A stretch of DNA of 64,000 bases from Balneicella halophila (lineage in GTDB: Bacteria; Bacteroidota; Bacteroidia; Bacteroidales; Balneicellaceae), in assembly GCF_003096835.1 (NCBI RefSeq), contig NZ_QENZ01000005.1, forward strand, positions 1-64,000. The letters run 5' to 3'. A model generated the notes under the pieces. That model was not told the DNA's origin and searched no databases. It saw only the letters and a program-made list of their open reading frames with translations. Shown in pieces: positions 43,493-52,867 of the stretch. A program made the translations under genes and the position numbers. How positions within the stretch are numbered: the stretch's first letter is position 1; each line of letters starts with the position of its first letter.

Positions 43493-44557
43493 ATGAAAAA
43501 GCGGATTATCATATTATTAACTTTCTTTTTGCCAGTTCTTGTTTTTGGGCAACAGGAAGTGATGAAATTTAAGAAAACAACTCATGATTTTGGAACGATT
43601 AAAGAAGAGGGCGGATCTGTAACTCATGTTTTCGAATTTGAAAATATAGGAGAAATTCCAATCTTGATTAGAACTGTAGAGGCATCGTGTGGTTGTACTA
43701 CGCCTGCATGGACTAAGGAACCTGTGCTTCCTGGTGAAACAGGTATAGTGAAAGTTACTTACAATCCAATAAATCGTCCGAATAAGTTTACGAAAACAGC
43801 AAATATTACCACTAATGTGGGTAGTAAACGATTGATTATTAAAGGATTTGTAACGCCTAGACCTAAGAGCTTGTCCGAATTGTACCCAAAGAAGATGGAA
43901 CAATTGCGTTTAAAGACGTCATATGTTATGTTTAATGAAATAGGCAACGGTAAAGTGGGGAAACTTATGGTAGAAGCTGTAAATGATAGTAATGATATTA
44001 TAAAAGTAAAATTTGGAGACACTCCATCGTATATTACAGTATCCATCGATAAAGTAGAATTAAAACCCAAAGAAAAAGCAACTATTGAAGTCATATACAA
44101 TGCTAAACAAACCAATTTCTGGGGATTCCATAGTGATATAATTCCTGTATATGTTGATGAGGTTGTAAAATCGTCTAATAGTTTGATAGTAACCGCTACG
44201 GTTATCGAAGATTTTTCGGATTGGACTGATGAACAAATTAGTAATGGTCCCGTAGTGGGAATTGACAAGCTAGAAGCACAGTTTGTCTCTGCATTGTCAG
44301 GTGACTTATTTAAAGCTCAATTTAAAATAACAAATGTAGGAAAACAACCCCTCATATTACGAAAAATCGATACATCTTCTGACTTCTTGGAAGTAAAACC
44401 TACTAATACTGTTATTCAACCGAATACTCAGGGATTACTAAATGTTACTTTTAAAACAAAGGGAAAGAAAGGTTACCAAAATCAACAGATAACCATTATA
44501 ACGAATGCACCTGAATTACCTGTATTTAATCTGAGAGTGAGTGGTTTTGTAGAGTAA
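43493..44557 (+). CDS. DUF1573 protein with two Ig-like domains, exported
   Basis: 354 aa. Signal peptide MKKRIIILLTFFLPVLVFG-QQ. Residues 25-120 are a DUF1573 domain (THDFGTIKEEGGSVTHVFEF, EASCGCTTPAWTKEPVLPGE), and a second similar fold lies at about 255-350 (FKITNVGKQPLILRKIDTSS). A periplasmic or surface adhesion-like fold is expected; the role is unknown. Confidence 0.85.
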   Translation: MKKRIIILLTFFLPVLVFGQQEVMKFKKTTHDFGTIKEEGGSVTHVFEFENIGEIPILIRTVEASCGCTTPAWTKEPVLPGETGIVKVTYNPINRPNKFTKTANITTNVGSKRLIIKGFVTPRPKSLSELYPKKMEQLRLKTSYVMFNEIGNGKVGKLMVEAVNDSNDIIKVKFGDTPSYITVSIDKVELKPKEKATIEVIYNAKQTNFWGFHSDIIPVYVDEVVKSSNSLIVTATVIEDFSDWTDEQISNGPVVGIDKLEAQFVSALSGDLFKAQFKITNVGKQPLILRKIDTSSDFLEVKPTNTVIQPNTQGLLNVTFKTKGKKGYQNQQITIITNAPELPVFNLRVSGFVE

Positions 44558-44584
44558 TGAAACTTAATCATTAAAAGTTAAAAG

Positions 44585-44618
44585 AAAGGATTGTCTTTTT
44601 TTAGGCAATCCTTTTTTA
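44585..44618 (+). terminator. intrinsic terminator of the DUF1573 gene
   Basis: AAAGGATTG (44585-44593) pairs with CAATCCTTT (44606-44614), then T-run. Confidence 0.8.
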
Positions 44619-44658
44619 TTTGTAGCCTTATTTTGTATCTTCGTACCTTGTAATACAT

Positions 44659-45759
44659 ATGACAATGGCACACATAGAAGATAAAGAAGATTACAAAAGT
44701 TTGGGAGTGATGAAGGGGGTTGAAACACCACCTGTTGTTAATCCTAAAGCCTTAGAACGTGTTAGGAAAATAAAGAGGGTGAAACTTAACTTAGAAAGCC
44801 TTGTTCAAGGAATTCTTGCTGGTAGGTCCGATGTTTTAGCACGTGCTATAACTTTGCTTGAAAGCACAAAGAAAGAGCATAGAGCATTAGCGCAGGAGGT
44901 CCTTGAAAAATGCCTCCCTCACACAGGTAAGGCACTTCGCATAGGTATTACAGGTGTGCCTGGTGCAGGGAAAAGTACATTTATTGAAGCTTTTGGTAAA
45001 ATGCTTACAAAACAAGGCTATCGTATTGCTGTGCTAGCCATTGACCCTAGTAGCCAAAAATCTAAAGGAAGTATTTTGGGTGATAAAACTCGAATGGAGG
45101 AACTTGCCGGTGATTCAAAAGCATTTATTCGTCCCTCACCATCAGGAACGTCATTAGGAGGTGTTGCTCGGAAAACTCGAGAAGCGGCTTTGTTTTGCGA
45201 GGCTGCCGGGTATGATATCGTACTGATAGAAACTGTTGGTGTCGGGCAGTCGGAAACCGCAGTGCATTCTATGGTGGATTTCTTCTTGTTATTACAAATA
45301 GCTGGTGCAGGAGATGAATTGCAGGGCATAAAGCGAGGCATCATGGAGATGGCTGAGTTGATTGTAATAAACAAAGCTGACGGAAATAATAAACAGAAGG
45401 CTGCACTAGCCAAAGTTCAGATTGATAACGCATTGCATTTGTTTCCACCACCAGATTCAGGCTGGTATCCAACATCTATGACTTGTTCTTCCATAGATAA
45501 AAATGGAATCCCGGAAATATGGGAAAAAATACAAGATTATTTTGAGTTTACGAGAGCTAATGGATACTTGAATGCTCGACGTCGCGAACAGGCAATTTAT
45601 TGGATGCACGAGTCTATCAATGAATATTTGAAAGATGACTTTTTCAATGATGAAGTGGTGAAAAAGAATTTACCTATTAAGAAACAGCAAGTGCTCAATA
45701 ATCAATTGAGCTCATTTATTGCAGCCAATCAGTTATTTAAAGAATATAAACGTAGATAA
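44659..45759 (+). CDS. meaB: methylmalonyl-CoA mutase-associated GTPase MeaB
   Basis: 366 aa. P-loop GITGVPGAGKSTFIEAFG, then AIDPSSQKSKGSILGDKTRM (switch) and IETVGVGQSE, NKADG for guanine. MeaB protects and reloads the B12-dependent methylmalonyl-CoA mutase. No mutase subunit is in the window. lpdA follows after 24 nt. Confidence 0.9.
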   Translation: MTMAHIEDKEDYKSLGVMKGVETPPVVNPKALERVRKIKRVKLNLESLVQGILAGRSDVLARAITLLESTKKEHRALAQEVLEKCLPHTGKALRIGITGVPGAGKSTFIEAFGKMLTKQGYRIAVLAIDPSSQKSKGSILGDKTRMEELAGDSKAFIRPSPSGTSLGGVARKTREAALFCEAAGYDIVLIETVGVGQSETAVHSMVDFFLLLQIAGAGDELQGIKRGIMEMAELIVINKADGNNKQKAALAKVQIDNALHLFPPPDSGWYPTSMTCSSIDKNGIPEIWEKIQDYFEFTRANGYLNARRREQAIYWMHESINEYLKDDFFNDEVVKKNLPIKKQQVLNNQLSSFIAANQLFKEYKRR

Positions 45760-45783
45760 AAATTCAATTATAAACTTAATGTT

Positions 45784-47175
45784 ATGAAATATGATTTAGT
45801 CGTAGTAGGAAGTGGCCCAGGAGGTTATGTTGCTGCTATTAGAGCGTCTCAATTGGGAATGAAAACAGCCGTGATAGAACGTGCAGAGTTAGGAGGGATT
45901 TGTTTAAATTGGGGATGTATCCCAACAAAATCTCTTATGAAATCTGCACAAGTGTTAGATTATGTTAAACATACAGAAGAATATGGAGTGAAGGTAGAAG
46001 GTGCTACTGCTGATTTTGAAGGTATCGTAAAACGCAGTAGAGGTGTTGCTGATAAAATGAGTGGAGGAATTCAATATTTATTCAAAAAGAATAAAATTGA
46101 CGTAATCAACGGTTTTGGGAAATTAAAATCCAAAGGTGTCGTTACTGTTACTAATGATAAAGATGAGACTCAAGATGTTGAGGCTAAGCATATTATTATT
46201 GCTACGGGTGCTCGTTCTAGAGAGTTGCCTAATCTTCCGCAAGATGGCGAAAAAGTCATTGGTTATCGTCAAGCTTTGACACTGAAGAAAATGCCGAAAT
46301 CTATGTTAGTCGTAGGTTCAGGAGCTATCGGTTCGGAGTTTGCTTATTTTTATGCATCTATGGGAGCAAAAGTGACTCTTGTTGAGTATTTGCCTAATAT
46401 TGTACCATTAGAAGATGAGGAAGTTTCTAAACAACTAGGACGTTCCTTTAAGAAAATGGGCATAAAAGTAATGACTAATTCTTCTGTTGAGAGTTTAGAT
46501 ACTTCGGGAGACTTGGTGAAAGCGCAAGTAAAAAACAAGAAAGGAGAGATGGAAGAACACGAAGCTGAGATTGTACTTTCTGCTGTAGGTATTGCGCCTA
46601 ACACTGAAAATATCGGCTTAGATGAATTGGGAATTGAAACGGAGAGAGGAAGAATTAAAGTGAATGACCATTATGAAACTAATGTTGAAGGTATTTATGC
46701 TATCGGTGACGTCATTGAAACAGCTGCCTTAGCACATGTTGCTTCTGCTGAGGGTATTCATTGTGTCGAAACTATCGCAGGCGAGAAACCTGAAAAGATT
46801 GATTACACTAACATTCCAGGATGTATTTATACAAGTCCCGAAGTGGCTTCTGTTGGAATGACCGAAAAGAAAGCAAAAGAGGAGGGTTACGAGATTAAAG
46901 TGGGTAAATTCCCATTCTCTGCCTCAGGTAAGGCAAGTGCTGCCGGTGCTAATGAGGGTTTCGTAAAACTGATTTTCGATGCTAAGTATGGAGAATTGCT
47001 AGGTGCACATATGATTGGTGCTAATGTAACTGAAATGATTGCTGAATTAGTACTAGCAAGAAAGCTGGAAACTACAGGGCACGAAATTATCAAAGCAATT
47101 CATCCACACCCAACAATGTCTGAAGCAGTGATGGAGGCTGCTGCAGCTGCTTATGATGAGGTGATACATATCTAA
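45784..47175 (+). CDS. lpdA: dihydrolipoyl dehydrogenase
   Basis: 463 aa. FAD motif VVGSGPGGYVAAIRASQLG, redox disulfide GGICLNWGCIPTKSL, NAD motif VVGSGAIGSEFAYFYASMGA, and C-terminal HPHPTMSEAVMEAA with the catalytic His-Glu. It is the E3 component for 2-oxo-acid dehydrogenases; E1/E2 are not in this window. Confidence 0.95.
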   Translation: MKYDLVVVGSGPGGYVAAIRASQLGMKTAVIERAELGGICLNWGCIPTKSLMKSAQVLDYVKHTEEYGVKVEGATADFEGIVKRSRGVADKMSGGIQYLFKKNKIDVINGFGKLKSKGVVTVTNDKDETQDVEAKHIIIATGARSRELPNLPQDGEKVIGYRQALTLKKMPKSMLVVGSGAIGSEFAYFYASMGAKVTLVEYLPNIVPLEDEEVSKQLGRSFKKMGIKVMTNSSVESLDTSGDLVKAQVKNKKGEMEEHEAEIVLSAVGIAPNTENIGLDELGIETERGRIKVNDHYETNVEGIYAIGDVIETAALAHVASAEGIHCVETIAGEKPEKIDYTNIPGCIYTSPEVASVGMTEKKAKEEGYEIKVGKFPFSASGKASAAGANEGFVKLIFDAKYGELLGAHMIGANVTEMIAELVLARKLETTGHEIIKAIHPHPTMSEAVMEAAAAAYDEVIHI

Positions 47176-47202
47176 TAAATAGTATTTTTACATACAATAA
47201 AT

Positions 47203-47247
47203 AAAAGAATTACTGGGAACCTTGAGTTTTCGGTAATTCTTTTTTTA
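47203..47247 (+). terminator. intrinsic terminator of lpdA
   Basis: AAAAGAATTAC (47203-47213) pairs with GTAATTCTTTT (47233-47243), 19 nt loop, then T. Confidence 0.7.
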
Positions 47248-47293
47248 TAGGTTTCTGTAAATTTTAAATCAACCTCAAAAAGAATTTTCTCAG

Positions 47294-47301
47294 TATCTTT
47301 G
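47294..47301 (+). promoter_or_regulatory. promoter -7 element of xseA, possibly leaderless
   Basis: TATCTTTG ends 4 nt before the ATG at 47306, so transcription should begin at about the start codon. Confidence 0.45.
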
Positions 47302-47305
47302 CTAA

Positions 47306-48667
47306 ATGGCAAATAATTCTATCTCACTACTCGAATTAAATCAAAAAATTAAGCAAGGAATTGAAGGGCTTTTCCCTTTTCCTGTGTGGGTAGTTGCTGA
47401 AATAAGTGAATTAAATGTTAGAAATCATTGCTATTTGGAATTAGTAGAGCGCGATGAGTCAACTGACCGTATTGTAGCTAAAAGTAGAGCAATGATATGG
47501 TCATATACTTACAATCTATTAAAGCCTTATTTCGAGACAAGCACAGGTTATGAATTGAGTGCAGGATTGAAAGTGATGGTGCAAGTGGAGGTGCAACATA
47601 GTGAACTCTATGGACTAAGTTTGAGCATCAAAGACATAGACCCCAATTATACCTTGGGAGATATGCAACGTCGAAAACAGCAGATTATTCAACAACTAAA
47701 GGATGAAGGAATTTTAGAGATGAACAAATCTTTAGAATTTCCACTTGTACCTAAAAATATTGCTGTTGTTTCTTCTGAGAAAGCCGCCGGCTATCAGGAT
47801 TTTATAGAACAATTAACCAGTAACGATTCGGGTTTTAAGTTTCATATTCAGTTATTTCCAGCTATGATGCAAGGTGAGCAAGCAAGGTTTACAATAATGC
47901 AAGCTTTAGAAAATATCTATTGCTATGAAGAAGTGTTTGACGTTGTTGTAATCATTCGTGGTGGAGGTGCAGTTTCTGATTTGTCTTGTTTTGATGATTA
48001 TGAATTAGCAGCTCACGTAGCTCAGTTTCCTCTTCCCATTCTTACAGGTATTGGGCACGATAAGGATGTGTCAATAGTTGATGAGGTTGCCCATTTAGCA
48101 TTAAAAACACCGACTGCAGTGGCTGCATATCTTGTTAATAGTTTTGAGTCGAGAGAACTAGAAATATTTTCGATGATAGAATCGTTTGCTGTAGCCATAA
48201 ATAATCATCTTGACGAACAGCAAGACCTGATTTCGGGATACTATAATTCGCTGAAATATACGTTGCCTTCATTGCTAAAAGAGACTAAACAGGAACTTGC
48301 AACTATAGCAAAAGACCTAAATTATATACTGCAGGATAAATTATCCTTTGCAATAAATAGGCAAGAACATTTAAAGCAAAAACTTCAATATGCACTCAAG
48401 CATCAAAAAGTCAAAGAATGTGAACAAATAGCTTACTTAGAGCGTAAGTTGGTACACCGAACTCAGCAATATCTAACAAAGAAAGAAGATGATATTAATC
48501 ATAAAATGCAATTGATGGAATTGGTTTCTCCGCAAAAAATATTAGAAAGAGGCTATAGCATTACTATTTTTGATGGGAAAGTAGTGAAAGACGCTACAAA
48601 GCTTACCAAAGATGATGAAATAACAACACAACTTGCTAAGGGGAAAATAAAAGCAACTATTAAATAA
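47306..48667 (+). CDS. xseA: exodeoxyribonuclease VII large subunit
   Basis: 453 aa. OB-fold start (ISLLELNQKIKQGIEGLFPF, WVVAEISELNVRNHCYLEL), catalytic region IAVVSSEKAAGYQDFIEQL, VVIIRGGGAVSDLSCFDDYE and LTGIGHDKDVSIVDEVAH; C-terminal coiled coil. It degrades single-stranded DNA with XseB. The small-subunit gene xseB, often next to it, is not found downstream. Confidence 0.95.
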   Translation: MANNSISLLELNQKIKQGIEGLFPFPVWVVAEISELNVRNHCYLELVERDESTDRIVAKSRAMIWSYTYNLLKPYFETSTGYELSAGLKVMVQVEVQHSELYGLSLSIKDIDPNYTLGDMQRRKQQIIQQLKDEGILEMNKSLEFPLVPKNIAVVSSEKAAGYQDFIEQLTSNDSGFKFHIQLFPAMMQGEQARFTIMQALENIYCYEEVFDVVVIIRGGGAVSDLSCFDDYELAAHVAQFPLPILTGIGHDKDVSIVDEVAHLALKTPTAVAAYLVNSFESRELEIFSMIESFAVAINNHLDEQQDLISGYYNSLKYTLPSLLKETKQELATIAKDLNYILQDKLSFAINRQEHLKQKLQYALKHQKVKECEQIAYLERKLVHRTQQYLTKKEDDINHKMQLMELVSPQKILERGYSITIFDGKVVKDATKLTKDDEITTQLAKGKIKATIK

Positions 48668-48712
48668 TATTTTATCTTTGTATAGAAACATCCTGTAGAA
48701 ATAACGAAGTGT

Positions 48713-49369
48713 ATGGAATCTATAGCATCAGAAAAACTCAAAAAACTTATTAATACTCTTAACTCAAGAACACAATGGAATAGTGCATCCGTGGTGGGAG
48801 TCGTTGAAGAAATGAGAATTGATGAAAAGGATATTTATTTGTATCAGCAATATACTCACGACCCTAAATTGAGCTATGGAAGAAAACAAATTTATGCAAA
48901 TGAACTTTACCAGATTTATCTCATGTCATGGAATCCTGGTGATGCTACTGCTATTCATGACCATGGGAAAACGGGTTGGGGCTGTGTACAATTTCTTGGA
49001 GAACTCGAGCACAGAGAATACCTCATAGAAACAAACTGTCTTAAACTAAAAGAGAAAGATACCATATTAAAAGACGTCATTGTGCCCATTGATAAAGATC
49101 TTATTCACCTGATGTCTAATGCTGAGGAGGAACGAGTGTGCTCATTGCATATTTATGGAAATAATAATGAATGCGTAGAAGATAAAAAAGCCAGTATCTA
49201 CCAGCCAGAGTTTAAACGAAAAGTAATAACTTCAGGTACTGCTTATTTGAATATGGATGACAATGAAGTCTTTTCTACTGGAGAAATGCCTGATATGTCT
49301 GAAGAAGACTATAATGATTATCTAAAACTGATAACTCCATTTTATGAACGGATAGGAAAGAATATTTAG
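48713..49369 (+). CDS. cysteine-dioxygenase-type cupin protein
   Basis: 218 aa. Metal-binding HDHGKTGWGCVQFLGELEH (about residues 82-100) with a partner histidine in CSLHIYG, the CDO_I pattern. Fe-dependent thiol dioxygenation, of cysteine or a related thiol, is likely. TATCTTTG at 48673-48680 is a suitable promoter element. The gap 49370-49600 holds no gene. Confidence 0.8.
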   Translation: MESIASEKLKKLINTLNSRTQWNSASVVGVVEEMRIDEKDIYLYQQYTHDPKLSYGRKQIYANELYQIYLMSWNPGDATAIHDHGKTGWGCVQFLGELEHREYLIETNCLKLKEKDTILKDVIVPIDKDLIHLMSNAEEERVCSLHIYGNNNECVEDKKASIYQPEFKRKVITSGTAYLNMDDNEVFSTGEMPDMSEEDYNDYLKLITPFYERIGKNI

Positions 49370-49600
49370 AAGCGGTAGCTTTTCCGTAATTTGCAACCAA
49401 AGTCTCGCTTTCCGTTACTATCTTTTTTGCCTCCACACCAATTACCTAACAAAAAAAGGATTACCACTGCAATCGGGGCTATTTATTGGTAGTTTGTTTG
49501 TCTTTATCATAGAAAATCGAACTGACAAAGGCTATATTCCCTCTTGGAGAAGGGAGATTGATTATTTTCCCTTTTATTTTTTCGTTCTTTATGATTATTA

Positions 49601-49608
49601 TACCTTTG
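49601..49608 (+). promoter_or_regulatory. promoter -7 element of the TonB-receptor gene
   Basis: TACCTTTG matches TAnnTTTG, 34 nt before the ATG. The upstream 230 nt show no cobalamin-riboswitch box that I can recognise. Confidence 0.45.
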
Positions 49609-49642
49609 CGACGATTCAATAATTAACTAAAACAAATTTTTA

Positions 49643-51709
49643 ATGAAAAATGCAACTAAACCAGTTGCAGTTGCTCATTTTAAAAGATGGAAAAACCAAG
49701 CTTGTGCTGTTTTTAACAGCTTAGGCAAAGAGGTTAAAGTAGGCGTATTACTTGTCGCTTATATGACTTCTTGTCCATCTACAGGTGTATTTGCCGAAGA
49801 GCCACAAAAGAAACTTCAACCAAAAGAAGATGAGGTTACTTTAGAAGAAGTGGTAGTAAGTGCACAGAGGAGTACTGCAACTTATGCAGACATTGCAAGA
49901 GTAGTGTCTGTAATCACAAAAACAGAGATTGAACAAGCAGGGGTACAAAGTATCAACGAGCTGTTAGAGTTCGCACTTAATGTAGATGTGCGACAGAGAG
50001 GACAGCACGGCATCCAAGCCGATATTACCATTCGCGGTGGCTCATTTGACCAAGTCTTGGTTTTACTCAACGGAGTCAACGTTTCCGACCCACAAACGGG
50101 TCATCTTAGTTTAAACCTTCCCGTATCTTTAGAGGCTATTGAGCGTGTAGAAGTCATCTCAGGTTCTACTTCTCGTATCTATGGACCTAATGCTTTTACA
50201 GGAGCAGTAAACTTCATCACAGGTAGTTATGAGGACAACGTCGCTATTGCTAAACTTGAAGGAGGGGAACATGGTTTATGGAATGGTAGTCTCACCACAA
50301 CTTTACAAGGAAAGAATGCTCGTCATTTATTATCGTTAGGTTATAAAACCAGTGATGGCTATATCACTAATTCAGATTATAAAATGATGAATTCTTTTTA
50401 TCAAGGACAATATCAAGCGAAAAAAGCAAAATACGATTTACAACTAGGACGTACATCACGAAATTTTGGAGCCAATACATTCTATACACCTAAATATCCT
50501 AATCAATATGAGGATGTACAAACCAATTTTATTTCAGCCAAAGCGACATTTGAAGGGAAGGTAAAGTTTACCCCAACGGTATATTACCGCCGACAAACTG
50601 ACCGTTTTGAGTTGTATCGAGATATGAAAGATGCTCCGTCATGGTACAAAAAACATAATAATCACGTGACTGATGTGTATGGTCTAAATTTAAATGCTTC
50701 ATTTAGTTGGGCATTAGGAAAAACAGCTATCGGTGGAGAATTTCGCAGTGAAAACGTACTGAGCAATGTACTTGGAAAGCCTCGTGACAAAAAACGCGTA
50801 CATGGTGAGGCAAATGCGTTTTACGATAAAGAAGACGATAGAAATAACATCAGTTTATTCCTAGAACATACCATTGGACTTTGGAATGATAGATTTACAG
50901 CTACAGCAGGAGTAATGGCTAACTATAATGATTCGTTTGAGGATGAATTATCTTGGTTTCCGGGCGTAGATGTTAGTTTAAAGCTTACTGATAACTGGAA
51001 GCTATATGGTACAGCAAATAAAGCACTACGCTTACCTACATTTACTGACCTTTACTACAATAGTCCTACCCACAAAGGAAATATTGATTTAGTTCCTGAA
51101 GAGGCGACTTCTTATGAAGTAGGAATAAAATATTCCGGAAATGGAATACAAGCCCACGTAGCTTATTTCTTTAGAGCAGGTGAAAACCTGATTGATTGGA
51201 CTAAAGAAAAAACTACAGATGATAAATGGGTTGCTCGAAACTTTACGGATATAGATATGTCCGGTTATGAAGCATCATTTAAGATGAGACCTTTTTTGTG
51301 GAATGAAAAATGGGATTTCTTACGAAGTATAAACTTAAGCTATAGTTTCACAGATGTTGATAATGTGGAATCCCAGCGTATTTCAGCCTATGTTTTAGAC
51401 CACTTAAAACATAAATTTGATGGAGAAATTACTTTAGGCATTATGAAAAATTTATTTTTTACAACCCATGCTTCATGGCAAGATAGAGCTGGTTCTTTTG
51501 GATATTATGCCAATCCAAAAGCTACCTCAATAGAGAAAGAGTACGCTCCTTTTTGGTTGCTCAATAGCCGTTTGACTTGGCAAAAAGAAAACTACGAATT
51601 GTACCTGCAAGCTTCCAATCTCTTGGATAATGAATATTACGACATCGGAAATGTAGTACAACCGGGACGTTGGATTACTGCTGGCGCAAAAATCAAATTG
51701 TACTTGTAA
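49643..51709 (+). CDS. TonB-dependent outer-membrane receptor
   Basis: 688 aa. The N-terminus is long: FKRWKNQACAVFNSLGKEVK precedes the hydrophobic part VGVLLVAYMTSC, an extended signal peptide seen in some Bacteroidales receptors. Plug domain: LEEVVVSAQRSTATYADIAR, then INELLEFALNVDVRQRG and the GSTSRIYGPNAFTGAVNFIT motif. The barrel ends in ITAGAKIKLYL. BtuB-like overall; the ligand may be cobalamin or, given the neighbouring bioB, another cofactor. bioB follows after 72 nt. Confidence 0.85.
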   Translation: MKNATKPVAVAHFKRWKNQACAVFNSLGKEVKVGVLLVAYMTSCPSTGVFAEEPQKKLQPKEDEVTLEEVVVSAQRSTATYADIARVVSVITKTEIEQAGVQSINELLEFALNVDVRQRGQHGIQADITIRGGSFDQVLVLLNGVNVSDPQTGHLSLNLPVSLEAIERVEVISGSTSRIYGPNAFTGAVNFITGSYEDNVAIAKLEGGEHGLWNGSLTTTLQGKNARHLLSLGYKTSDGYITNSDYKMMNSFYQGQYQAKKAKYDLQLGRTSRNFGANTFYTPKYPNQYEDVQTNFISAKATFEGKVKFTPTVYYRRQTDRFELYRDMKDAPSWYKKHNNHVTDVYGLNLNASFSWALGKTAIGGEFRSENVLSNVLGKPRDKKRVHGEANAFYDKEDDRNNISLFLEHTIGLWNDRFTATAGVMANYNDSFEDELSWFPGVDVSLKLTDNWKLYGTANKALRLPTFTDLYYNSPTHKGNIDLVPEEATSYEVGIKYSGNGIQAHVAYFFRAGENLIDWTKEKTTDDKWVARNFTDIDMSGYEASFKMRPFLWNEKWDFLRSINLSYSFTDVDNVESQRISAYVLDHLKHKFDGEITLGIMKNLFFTTHASWQDRAGSFGYYANPKATSIEKEYAPFWLLNSRLTWQKENYELYLQASNLLDNEYYDIGNVVQPGRWITAGAKIKLYL

Positions 51710-51781
51710 GTCATATCATGCAAACAATGTCTCTCGCTCACAAAACACGGGTGAGAGCATTGTTTCTAAAATCATTATCTT

Positions 51782-52756
51782 ATGAATGAAATACGTAACA
51801 ATTGGACTGCCGAGGAGGTTGCTGAAATCTATAACTTGCCTCTACTTGATTTGGTTTTCAAAGCATCACAAGTGCATAGGAAATACCATAATCCACGAAA
51901 AATAAATATGAATACCCTGATTTCTGTACGGACAGGAGGTTGTTCTCAGGACTGTAAGTACTGTGCACAGTCGTCTTTTTATGATACAGAAGTGCAACGA
52001 GAAAGAATGACGCTAAAACAAGTGTTGCTTAATGCTAAGAGAGCGAAAGAAAATGGTGTGAAGCGTGTTTGTTTGAGTTCTTCAGGACGTGATGCTAATA
52101 ATGATAAGCAGTTCGATGAAATAGCTGAAATGATTACGGAAGTGAAAAAGATGGGGTTGGAGGTTTGTTGTACCATGGGAATGCTCAATAAGGATAAAGC
52201 GAAACGATTGGCAGACTTGGGTATTGTAGCTGTAAATCACAACTTAGATACTTCAGAGTCGTATTATCCAGAGGTCACTACAACTCGAACCTATGCTGAA
52301 AGATTGGAGACTTTAGCAAATCTCCAAGAAGCTGGCGTTAACTATTGTTCCGGAGGTATTTTGGGTATGGGAGAGAGCGTAACAGACCGTGCTGAAATGC
52401 TCCGTACCTTAGCTAATCAAGATAAGCATCCTTATAATGTGCCAATTAATGCACTCGTACCTGTAGCAGGGACACCGTATGAAAATAATGGAGTCATAGA
52501 TATATTCGAAATGGTGCGAGCTATAGCTACAGCTCGGATTCTCATGCCAAAAGCTGTGGTGGCATTTGCAGCTGGACGGACCCACTTTAGTAAAGAAGGA
52601 CAAGCATTATGCTTTTTAGCTGGAGCCAATTCTATATTTTTTGGCAGTAAATTACTAACCGTTGATAATGTAACTATCAACGAAGACAAGTATTTACTCA
52701 ATCTTCTCGGTTTGGAAACTACAAAATATGAGGAATTAACAACTGTGGACATCTAG
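51782..52756 (+). CDS. bioB: biotin synthase
   Basis: 324 aa. Radical SAM cluster in RTGGCSQDCKYCAQSSFYD (CxxxCxxC), further BioB marks VKRVCLSSSGRD, CCTMGMLNKDKAKRLADLG, VNHNLDTSESYYP and ILMPKAVVAFAAGRTHFSKE. It inserts sulfur into dethiobiotin. No other bio genes are in the window, so this may rely on distant genes or on imported precursor. Confidence 0.95.
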   Translation: MNEIRNNWTAEEVAEIYNLPLLDLVFKASQVHRKYHNPRKINMNTLISVRTGGCSQDCKYCAQSSFYDTEVQRERMTLKQVLLNAKRAKENGVKRVCLSSSGRDANNDKQFDEIAEMITEVKKMGLEVCCTMGMLNKDKAKRLADLGIVAVNHNLDTSESYYPEVTTTRTYAERLETLANLQEAGVNYCSGGILGMGESVTDRAEMLRTLANQDKHPYNVPINALVPVAGTPYENNGVIDIFEMVRAIATARILMPKAVVAFAAGRTHFSKEGQALCFLAGANSIFFGSKLLTVDNVTINEDKYLLNLLGLETTKYEELTTVDI

Positions 52757-52867
52757 CTTCAAAATTTTAGTCTTGAATTATATATAGATTCACTTTCGAA
52801 TAGAGAATTTTTAAGTTGTGTATTCAGTAAAGAATACGCAACTTTTATTTAAAAAACAGATACTATT

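Noticed and set aside
49370-49600. Possible cobalamin riboswitch before the TonB receptor
   Set aside because: I could not find a B12-box-like segment or the expected long structure.
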